A stretch of 13,576 nt of DNA, taken from positions 1-13,576 of the forward strand of contig CAYSQO010000056.1 of NCBI GenBank assembly GCA_964433315.1, read 5' to 3'. Made by a program: the position numbers and the translations under genes. The notes under the pieces are model-generated. The model was not told the origin of the DNA. It saw only the letters and a list, made by a program, of their open reading frames with translations, and searched no databases. Positions 1 to 5,234 of this stretch are shown in pieces. The first letter of the stretch is position 1, and each line of letters begins with the position of its first letter. This stretch comes from Aquariibacter sp964433315 (lineage in GTDB: Bacteria > Pseudomonadota > Gammaproteobacteria > Burkholderiales > Burkholderiaceae_C).

Positions 1-17
1 GGGCGGGCGGGGTGCAT
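1..17 (-). CDS. possible start of a further operon gene, cut by the window edge
   Basis: On the minus strand an ATG lies four bases after the TGA stop of the methyltransferase gene and reads Met-His-Pro-Ala-Arg before the window ends. The very short gap resembles the other junctions in this operon, and related fatty-acid-modification operons often carry more genes after the methylase. Only five codons are visible and the nearest purine run (GAGG) is too close to the ATG to be a good ribosome binding site, so the product cannot be named. Confidence 0.25.
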
Positions 18-21
18 GGCC

Positions 22-1281
22 TCAGTCCGGCTTGCGCAGCGTGAACTGCACGACATTGGTGTTGCCCATGGCGAAGGCGGCTTCGCAGTAGGCCAGGTAG
101 AACTCCCAGATGCGCATGAAGCGGGTGTCGAAGCCCAGGCGCCGCACGCGGCCGTCCTGGCCGAGGAAGGCCTCGCGCCAGCGCTTGAGGGTCTCGGCGT
201 AGTCGGGCCCGAAGGCCAGGCGGCGCTCCACCTGCAGGCCGTGCTTGCCCGCCATGGCCTCGAACTGGCTGATGCTGGGCAGCAGGCCGCCGGGGAAGAT
301 GTACTGCTGGATGAAGTCCGTGCTCTTCACGTAGCGTTCGAAGAGATCGTCGCGGATGGTGATGGTCTGGATGCAGGCCCGCCCGCCCGGCTTGAGCTGG
401 CGTCGCACGGTGTCGAAGTAGCTGTCCCAGTACTCGCGGCCCACGGCTTCGAACATCTCGATCGAGACGACTGCGTCGTAAGGGCCGTCGTCGATCTCGC
501 GGTAGTCCTGGTAGCGCAGCTGGGCGCGCTCGGCGAGGCCGGCCGCCTGCATGCGGGCCTGGCCCCAGGCGAGCTGCTCGCGCGAGATGGTCACGCCGTG
601 CAGCGTGGCGCCGAACTCGGTGGCCGCGACCTCGGCCAGGCCGCCCCAGCCGCAGCCGATCTCCAGCACGCGGCTCTGCGGGCCGGCCTGCACCTCGCGC
701 AGCGCACGGCGCACCTTGGCGCGCTGGGCCTCGGGCAGGGGCCGGTCCAGATCGCCTTCGAACAGGGCGCTGGAGTAGCTCATGGTCTCGTCCAGCCACA
801 GGCTGTAGAAGCCATTGCCCAGGTCGTAGTGGGCGTGGATGTTCTTCTCGCTGCCGGCCTTGGTGTTGCGGTTGAGCAGGTGCTTGAGGCGGTAGAGCAG
901 CGCGCCCCACCAGGAGCCGTAGACCACCGACTCGATGGCATCGCGGTTGGCGATGAAGACCTTGAGCAGCGCGGCCAGGTCGGGCGTGGTCCAGCGGCCG
1001 TCGATGTAGGCCTCGGCGAAGCCGATGTCGCCGGACTTCAGCGCCGCACCGCAGGCCGACCAGTCCAGCAGCCGCAGTGCGCCGTGGCGCTCGCGGGTGC
1101 TGGGGTGCGGCTCGCCGAAGCGCAGCAGGCTGCCGTCGGGCAGCTGCACGTCCAGCGTGCCGTGGCGCAGCTTCTGCAGCAGGCCGAAGACGACGCGGGC
1201 CGCGGCCGGCGCACCGGCCGGCAGGGCGCTGAGGCCCCCGAAGGCCGGGGCGGTGGCGGAGGGGTCGTGAAGGGTGCTCAT
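22..1281 (-). CDS. Cfa-family SAM-dependent methyltransferase (cyclopropane or methyl fatty acid synthase-like)
   Basis: The 419-residue protein belongs to the cyclopropane-fatty-acyl-phospholipid synthase family, which transfers a methyl(ene) group from S-adenosylmethionine to double bonds of membrane phospholipid acyl chains. The lipid-binding N-terminal part is followed by the family motif HYDLGNGFYSLWLD (about residues 151-164), MSYSSALF just after it, the SAM-binding loop VLEIGCGWGG (205-214) and a late YIFPGG segment. I chose the ATG at 1281 because it follows the DUF1365 stop by 26 bases with a modest GGAA seven bases upstream; an open frame continues upstream but overlaps that gene and shows no family similarity. 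As the last clear gene of the flavoprotein-DUF1365-methylase operon it may work like the UfaM/CfaA methylases of Rhodobacter (methylated or furan fatty acids) rather than as a plain cyclopropane synthase. The family is sure; the exact product is inferred. Confidence 0.93.
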   Translation of the reverse strand: MSTLHDPSATAPAFGGLSALPAGAPAAARVVFGLLQKLRHGTLDVQLPDGSLLRFGEPHPSTRERHGALRLLDWSACGAALKSGDIGFAEAYIDGRWTTPDLAALLKVFIANRDAIESVVYGSWWGALLYRLKHLLNRNTKAGSEKNIHAHYDLGNGFYSLWLDETMSYSSALFEGDLDRPLPEAQRAKVRRALREVQAGPQSRVLEIGCGWGGLAEVAATEFGATLHGVTISREQLAWGQARMQAAGLAERAQLRYQDYREIDDGPYDAVVSIEMFEAVGREYWDSYFDTVRRQLKPGGRACIQTITIRDDLFERYVKSTDFIQQYIFPGGLLPSISQFEAMAGKHGLQVERRLAFGPDYAETLKRWREAFLGQDGRVRRLGFDTRFMRIWEFYLAYCEAAFAMGNTNVVQFTLRKPD

Positions 1282-1307
1282 CGGCAGGTTCCGGGTCGGG
1301 AGGGCGC

Positions 1308-2168
1308 TCAGGAATGCAGCGGGGCGGCCTGGGCCGTGGCGGCGGGCCGGGCTCCGTCCAGAAGCCCATCCCGGCTGAGGAAGTGGGCCGGCGGTTCGGG
1401 CTTGCGGAAGAAGGGCACGCGCTTGCGCCACAGCTTGAGCGCCTGCCAGTGGATGCGCCAGATCACGCCCAGGGTCATCAGCGGATGCCCCCAGAAGGCG
1501 CGGCGCAGGCTGTCGGCGGCCAGGGGCACGAGGCGGCCGCTCAGGCAGGTCTCGAGCAGCGGGCCTTCGGCGTCGTCGTGGTCGACACAGGCGATCAGGT
1601 GCTCGGCACCCTGGCGCTGCGCGGCCCGGCCGGTGCGCAGGAAGCGGAAGCGGTAGCGCCCCTCGACCTTGCAGAAGGGCGAGACATGGAAGACCTTGTC
1701 CGCCTGCAGCTCGCGGCCCCAGGCCAGGTCGGGGCCGTGCAGCAGGTAGGCGTGGCGCTCGCCGAAGGTGTTGTTGACCTCGGCCAGCACCGCGCCCAGC
1801 CGGCCGTCGGCATAGTGGGCGTACCAGAAGCTGACCGGCTTGAAGGCGTAGCCCAGCACGCGCGGGTAGGTCTGCAGCCAGACCTCGCCGTCCACCCCCT
1901 CGACGCCGGCCTCGGCCAGCAGCTGCTCGAACCAGGCCAGGGCGTCCGGGCCCCCCGCGCCGTGGTCGGCATCGTGGAAGCTGATCGCCCCGAAGCGGTT
2001 GCGCACCAGCGCCGGCTCGGGCTGGCTGCGCAGGCTGCGCATCGGCAGCAGCAGGCTGTAGGTGGGGTAGCTGAAGGCGTGGGGCTGCGGCCGCAGGCGC
2101 CGGTGCCGGACCCAGCCGAAAGCGAGCTGCGGCCGGGCCGTCAGGGGCGAGGGCGTGGCCGTGGCCAT
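1308..2168 (-). CDS. DUF1365 domain-containing protein
   Basis: This 286-residue protein matches DUF1365, a family of unproven biochemical function that travels with Cfa-like methylases and amine-oxidase-like flavoproteins. Hallmarks seen are GWVRHRRLRP followed by HAFSYPTY (residues 18-37), a PVSFWYAHYADG block (111-122), EVNNTFGERHAYLL (130-143) and KVFHVSPF (158-165). The length is typical. The ATG at 2168 is separated by a single base from the TGA of the flavoprotein gene (TGA-G-ATG), so translation is probably coupled; no strong SD is present. An upstream extension of the open frame lies wholly inside the flavoprotein gene and is not credible. By context it probably takes part in the same fatty-acid modification, but nothing in the sequence identifies a catalytic site. 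Confidence 0.92.
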   Translation of the reverse strand: MATATPSPLTARPQLAFGWVRHRRLRPQPHAFSYPTYSLLLPMRSLRSQPEPALVRNRFGAISFHDADHGAGGPDALAWFEQLLAEAGVEGVDGEVWLQTYPRVLGYAFKPVSFWYAHYADGRLGAVLAEVNNTFGERHAYLLHGPDLAWGRELQADKVFHVSPFCKVEGRYRFRFLRTGRAAQRQGAEHLIACVDHDDAEGPLLETCLSGRLVPLAADSLRRAFWGHPLMTLGVIWRIHWQALKLWRKRVPFFRKPEPPAHFLSRDGLLDGARPAATAQAAPLHS

Positions 2169-2169
2169 C

Positions 2170-3513
2170 TCAGGCCGCCTGGGTCTCGCGCGGGGCCGCA
2201 GCCGTCGGCGTGGCATCGAGCAGCGCATGGGCCACGGCGAGGCCGGACTTGAGGCCGTCCTCGTGGAAGCCGTAGCCGGTCCACGCGCCGCAGTACCAGG
2301 TGTTGTGCCGACCCTGCAGGGCCGGCAGCTCGCCCTGGGCGCGCACGGCCGCGAGATCGAACACGGGGTGCGCATAGTCGTACTCGCCGAGGACCTGCAG
2401 CGGCTCGCGCACCGGGTTGAGCGAGACGATCACCGGCTGCGCGAAGGGCAGGGGCTGCAGCTTGTTCAGCAGGTAGTGCAGGCAGACGGCGGCCTGCTCG
2501 CGCGGCCGGCTGCTCGCGCGCTCGTAGTTCCAGGCGGCCCAGGCCTTGGGCCGCTCGGGCAACACGGCGGTGTCGGTGTGCAGCACCGCGCGATTGCGGT
2601 GGTAGCGGATCGCGCCGAGCACGCGGCGCTCGTCGGCGCTGGGGTCGGCCAGCAGGGCCAGGGCCTGGTCGCTGTGGCAGGCCATCACGACGTCATCGAA
2701 GTCCTCGCTGCCCTGCTGGGTCCAGAGGCGCACGCCGCCGGGCACGCGCACGACCTTCTCGACCGGCATGCCCAGCCGGGCGTCCGGCAGGCGGCTCAGC
2801 ATGCGCTGCACGTAGTGCTTGGCCCCGCCCTGCACGGTGAACCACTGCGGCCGGTTTGCCACCTGGATCAGGCCGTGGTTGTGGCAGAAGCGGATCATGG
2901 TGCCGATCGGGAAGCGCAGCATCTGGTCGGTCGGGCAGGACCAGATGCAGCCGATCATCGGCAGGAAGTACCAGTCGCGGAAGGTCGCGTCGAAGCCCTC
3001 GGCATCGAGGAAGTCGCCGATGGGCCGCGCCATCTCGGCTTCCTGGCCCTGCTCGGCCAGGGCGGTGCACAGCCGGTTGAAGCGCAGGATCTCCCGCAGC
3101 ATGCGCCAGAAGGCCGGCCGCACGAGGTTGCTGCGCTGGGCGAAGACGGTGTCGAGGTCGCTGCCGTTCCATTCCAGGGCGCGGCCCGGCCCGAAGGCAT
3201 CCGGCACCCGCACGGAGAAGGACATGTCCGAGGGCGCGGTGGCCACGCCCAGCTCGGCGAAGAGCTGGATCAGCTTCGGGTAGGTCCGCTCGTTGTAGAC
3301 GAGGAAGCCGGTGTCGACGCCGTGGCTGACCCGCCGCCCGCGCGCATCCGGCAGGCTGACGTCGACCGTGTGGGTGTGGCCGCCGAAGTAGTCACCTGCC
3401 TCGAAGAGCGTGACCCGGGTGGCGGGCGATCGGTCCGGGTCGGCCAGCGTCCAGGCGGCCGAGAGGCCAGCGATGCCGGAGCCGATGACGGCGACTCGCC
3501 GGGCCGGCTTCAA
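2170..3513 (-). CDS. FAD/NAD(P)-binding amine-oxidase-like flavoprotein (UfaD/RSP1091-type)
   Basis: The 447-residue protein starts with a Rossmann FAD-binding loop VAVIGSGIAGLSAAW (GxGxxG at residues 11-16), the ribose-binding acid at the end of the second strand (LFEA, E38) and FGGHTHTVDV. It ends with the FAD-contacting C-terminal motif WYCGAWTGYGFHEDGLKSG (from about 406). Homologues beside Cfa-like methylases are annotated as cyclopropane or furan fatty acid synthesis proteins; in Rhodobacter RSP1091/UfaD acts on methylated fatty acids. A desaturase or dehydrogenase role is therefore the best inference, with amine oxidase activity unlikely. The start is TTG at 3513, supported by a GGAGG six bases upstream (3524-3520). 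It is the first gene of the minus-strand operon and is divergent from the B12-binding regulator across 606 bases, so it is probably under that regulator's control. Confidence 0.92.
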   Translation of the reverse strand: MKPARRVAVIGSGIAGLSAAWTLADPDRSPATRVTLFEAGDYFGGHTHTVDVSLPDARGRRVSHGVDTGFLVYNERTYPKLIQLFAELGVATAPSDMSFSVRVPDAFGPGRALEWNGSDLDTVFAQRSNLVRPAFWRMLREILRFNRLCTALAEQGQEAEMARPIGDFLDAEGFDATFRDWYFLPMIGCIWSCPTDQMLRFPIGTMIRFCHNHGLIQVANRPQWFTVQGGAKHYVQRMLSRLPDARLGMPVEKVVRVPGGVRLWTQQGSEDFDDVVMACHSDQALALLADPSADERRVLGAIRYHRNRAVLHTDTAVLPERPKAWAAWNYERASSRPREQAAVCLHYLLNKLQPLPFAQPVIVSLNPVREPLQVLGEYDYAHPVFDLAAVRAQGELPALQGRHNTWYCGAWTGYGFHEDGLKSGLAVAHALLDATPTAAAPRETQAA

Positions 3514-3519
3514 GCGCGG

Positions 3520-3524
3520 CCTCC
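3520..3524 (-). promoter_or_regulatory. strong Shine-Dalgarno that fixes a TTG start
   Basis: The minus strand reads CCGGAGG, six bases, then TTG AAG. This is the best ribosome binding site in the left operon, and it supports TTG as the initiation codon of the flavoprotein, placing the Rossmann strand right after the N-terminus. Confidence 0.75.
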
Positions 3525-3557
3525 GGCGGCAGGGATGGAAAGCGTCGCGAAGCAGCC

Positions 3558-3601
3558 CCGAGCGAAGGAGGGAGGGAGGAGGGAGGAGGAGAAACGCTCG
3601 G
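3558..3601 (-). repeat. 7-bp stem enclosing a 30-base polypurine/polypyrimidine loop in the lipid-operon leader
   Basis: CCGAGCG (3558-3564) and CGCTCGG (3595-3601) are perfect reverse complements. Everything between them on the plus strand is A or G, built of GGA/GGGA units. In RNA made from the minus strand the loop is all pyrimidine and contains several CCUCC units and one CCUCCUU, the same letters as the 16S rRNA anti-SD. The SD GGAGG of the flavoprotein gene lies about 40 bases further downstream in the same leader, so loop-SD pairing is possible. The structure is visible; a regulatory role is inference. Confidence 0.5.
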
Positions 3602-3670
3602 AACGGGCCAGAGCCCAGAAGGCCTCCGGGCTTCGCGACAGAAAACGGAGCACCGACCCCGGCGCGCGGT

Positions 3671-3690
3671 CCGGCGCCTGCAGACGCCGG
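3671..3690. repeat. GC-rich inverted repeat (hairpin) in the divergent leader
   Basis: CCGGCG (3671-3676) pairs with CGCCGG (3685-3690), and the 8-base spacer contains the palindrome CTGCAG, which can lengthen the stem past one mismatch. No T-run follows on either strand, so it is not a standard intrinsic terminator. It would add strong structure to the 5' leader of the minus-strand operon if transcription starts near 3811. Confidence 0.45.
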
Positions 3691-3796
3691 CTTCGTGCGA
3701 CCGGCTGCCGAAAAAGTTCCTCGCCCGCCAAGACAGAGGACCGCGGGGCGCGCGGGCGGAGGGGGGCGGGGCGAGAAAGGCTCACGGCGTCAGGGG

Positions 3797-3825
3797 TTGC
3801 TGTGACTTGTTGGTCTTACTATAAC
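3797..3825 (+). promoter_or_regulatory. candidate sigma70-like promoter for the regulator operon
   Basis: TTGCTG (3797-3802), a 17-base spacer, then TATAAC (3820-3825, five of six consensus bases). The palindrome centred at 3819 overlaps the -10. A start near 3832 would leave a leader of nearly 290 bases before the ATG at 4120. A closer alternative is TTTCGA (4032-4037), 17 bases, TATCAT (4055-4060), giving a leader of about 50 bases. Both -35 elements are weak. Confidence 0.35.
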
Positions 3826-3834
3826 CAATCAGTC
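3804..3834. promoter_or_regulatory. 31-base imperfect palindrome, candidate operator
   Basis: Two pairs of arms share one centre at 3819: GACT (3804-3807) with AGTC (3831-3834), and TTGGT (3810-3814) with ACCAA (3824-3828); TA/TA flanks the central base. In total 11 of 15 positions are symmetric. It covers the -10 elements of both proposed divergent promoters, which suits a dimeric or tetrameric repressor. MerR-family LitR/CarH proteins bind such dyads beside their own genes, and the regulator encoded at 4120 is the obvious candidate. I cannot match it to a known consensus from memory, so the binding protein is inferred. Confidence 0.55.
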
Positions 3835-3848
3835 GCGTTTTGGATCAA
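3818..3848 (-). promoter_or_regulatory. candidate promoter for the lipid-modification operon
   Basis: On the minus strand TTGATC (3848-3843) and TATAGT (3823-3818) are separated by 19 bases, the long spacing typical of MerR-controlled promoters. The -10 lies inside the palindrome. The -35 region reads TTGATCC and so also contains TGATCC, recalling the -35 box of RpoE/ChrR-type ECF promoters. A start near 3811 would give a leader of about 300 bases. Confidence 0.4.
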
Positions 3849-4119
3849 GTGGTTTTCATGGGCGGGGAAACCCGAGGCGGACGGGTCTCGACCGGATCGT
3901 CAGCCAGGACCTGCGCCCGCGGCGACGTGCAGGCTGGCCTGCGCGGCCCGGTTCCCGTGCTGGCAGCAAGGTCGGTGGTTTGTCCTGGGCAAATGTAGAG
4001 CGTTGCTGGCTACCATGCTGCCGGCTCGCTGTTTCGAGTCTTTGTCCAAGTCAATATCATGCAAGCTTCCTGGATTGCAGCCGGGCACGGCCTGGGTCGG
4101 GCGACCTCCGGGGCCGACC

Positions 4120-5058
4120 ATGGCTGAGGGCGGCGAGGCCCGCCCGCTCAGCCTGTCGATCGCCGCTGTCGAGCGCGACACCGGCCTGTCCAAGGACACC
4201 CTGCGGGTCTGGGAGCGCCGCTATGGCTTTCCCGTGCCCTCGCGCGACGGCACCGGGGAGCGTGCCTACCCCCTGGACCAGGTCGAAAAGCTGCGCGTGG
4301 TCAAGCGCCTGATGGACGCAGGCCACCGGCCCGGCCGCATCGTCGCCCTGCCGATCGAGGACCTGCAGCAGCTGGCCGACAGCGGCTCGGGCAGCCCCCA
4401 GCGCCCGGGCGAGCTCCATCTCGTGCCGGACCTGCGGCCTTACATCGACCTGATCCGGGGCCACGACGTGGACCGCCTGCGCCGCCAGCTTTCCCAGGCT
4501 CTGGCCCGGCTCGGCCTGGGCAGCTTCGTGCTGGAACTCATCGCCCCCCTGAACACCCTGGTCGGCGACACCTGGATGCGCGGCCACCTCGAGATCTTCG
4601 AGGAGCACCTGTACACCGAGTCTGTCCACGTGGTGCTGCGCCAGGGCATCGCCAGCGTGCCGCGGCCCGAGGCCGGCAGCGCGCGGCCCACCGTCCTGCT
4701 CACCACCGTGCCCAACGAGCCGCACAGCCTCGGGCTGCTGATGGCCGAGGCGCTGCTTCTGCTGGAGGGCGCGCGCTGCGTCAGCCTCGGCACGCAGACC
4801 CCGATCTGGGACATCGTGCTCGCGGCGACGGCCCACCGGGCCGACATCGTCGCCCTGAGCTTCACCGCGGCGCAGAACCCGAACGTGGTGGTCGATGGCC
4901 TGGTCGAGCTGCGCGAGAAGCTGCCGAAGTCCACCGAGATCTGGGCCGGCGGCGCAGCGCCCGTCCTGCACCGACGTCCCACCCCCGGCGTGCAGGCCCT
5001 GGCGGCTCTGGGCGACCTCGGACCCGAGCTGCGCCGCTGGCGCCGCCACTGGCTGTGA
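4120..5058 (+). CDS. MerR-family transcriptional regulator with B12-binding domain (LitR/CarH-like photoreceptor)
   Basis: The 312-residue protein has a MerR winged helix at residues 11-75 (LSIAAVERDTGLSKDTLRVW, RRYGFP, R48-A-Y) and a C-terminal cobalamin-binding module. The four-helix part holds W152-x9-E162-H163, the CarH/LitR motif that caps the adenosyl group. The Rossmann part holds E200-P-H202-S-L-G205 (lower axial His), then SLGTQTP, VALSFT and WAGG. Known relatives bind adenosylcobalamin in the dark, repress as tetramers and release DNA in light. The residue after the Trp is Met153, where Thermus CarH has the light-state ligand His132. The ATG at 4120 directly precedes the MerR fold; an in-frame ATG at 4015 would add 35 unrelated residues. 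The start codon is preceded only by GGGG at a six-base gap. It heads an operon with DUF2256 and photolyase genes and faces the lipid operon, so autoregulation and control of both are likely. Confidence 0.92.
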   Translation: MAEGGEARPLSLSIAAVERDTGLSKDTLRVWERRYGFPVPSRDGTGERAYPLDQVEKLRVVKRLMDAGHRPGRIVALPIEDLQQLADSGSGSPQRPGELHLVPDLRPYIDLIRGHDVDRLRRQLSQALARLGLGSFVLELIAPLNTLVGDTWMRGHLEIFEEHLYTESVHVVLRQGIASVPRPEAGSARPTVLLTTVPNEPHSLGLLMAEALLLLEGARCVSLGTQTPIWDIVLAATAHRADIVALSFTAAQNPNVVVDGLVELREKLPKSTEIWAGGAAPVLHRRPTPGVQALAALGDLGPELRRWRRHWL

Positions 5059-5234
5059 GCGGCGGCTTCCGCGGCAACAAGGCGGCCCTGCCCAGCAAGC
5101 CCTGCCTGCACTGCGGGCGGCCGATGAGCTGGCGCAAGGCCTGGGCCAAGAACTGGGAAGCGGTGAAGTACTGCTCCGACCGCTGCCGCGCCGACGCCCG
5201 CCGCGCGCCCGCGGCGGCCCAAGGTCGGCCATGA
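5055..5234 (+). CDS. DUF2256 small zinc-finger-like protein
   Basis: A 59-residue protein starting at a GTG that overlaps the regulator's TGA (GTGA) and ending at a TGA that overlaps the photolyase's ATG (ATGA). The sequence shows the DUF2256 signature: PSKPCLHCGRPMSWRKAW at 13-30, then W34 and VKYCSDRCRADAR at 37-49. Cys17, Cys20, Cys40 and Cys44 could bind one zinc ion. The function is unknown in the literature I can recall, but the family is often found beside photolyase or cryptochrome genes. No SD precedes the GTG, so it probably depends on translational coupling with the regulator. The Trp/Lys/Arg-rich middle would suit nucleic acid or partner binding, which is speculative. Confidence 0.9.
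   Translation: MSGGFRGNKAALPSKPCLHCGRPMSWRKAWAKNWEAVKYCSDRCRADARRAPAAAQGRP

Larger units (their letters stand above)
3514..4119. promoter_or_regulatory. 606-base divergent intergenic control region
   Basis: No convincing gene lies here. The region separates the lipid operon (leftward) from the regulator/photolyase operon (rightward). From left to right it holds the SD of the flavoprotein gene, a 31-base all-purine run enclosed by a 7-bp stem (3558-3601), a GC-rich hairpin (3671-3690), an AT-richer island with a palindrome and overlapping divergent promoter-like elements (3797-3848), and a second lower-GC patch (about 3972-4080) with two copies of a 14-base motif. The drop in GC around 3800-3860 and 4030-4080 contrasts with the flanking genes and is where promoter elements would be expected. 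Confidence 0.7.

Noticed and set aside
16..1656. Long plus-strand open frame over the methyltransferase gene
   Set aside because: It is antisense to a protein with clear Cfa motifs, and its translation is Ala/Gly/Val/Leu-rich without domain signs.
3564..3594. Purine run as a series of ribosome binding sites for a plus-strand gene
   Set aside because: No plus-strand gene starts within reach, and the likely plus-strand transcript begins further right.
3701..3715. CCGG-CTG-CCG followed by five A as an intrinsic terminator
   Set aside because: On the plus strand the tail is A rather than T, and on the minus strand the T-run precedes the stem, so the order is wrong for a terminator.
2155..4119. 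A long plus-strand open frame continuous with the regulator gene
   Set aside because: It runs antisense to the flavoprotein gene, has no family features, and owes its openness to high-GC codon bias. The MerR fold begins right after the ATG at 4120.
4015..4119. Upstream in-frame ATG as start of the regulator
   Set aside because: It would add 35 residues unlike any MerR N-terminus and has no better ribosome binding site.
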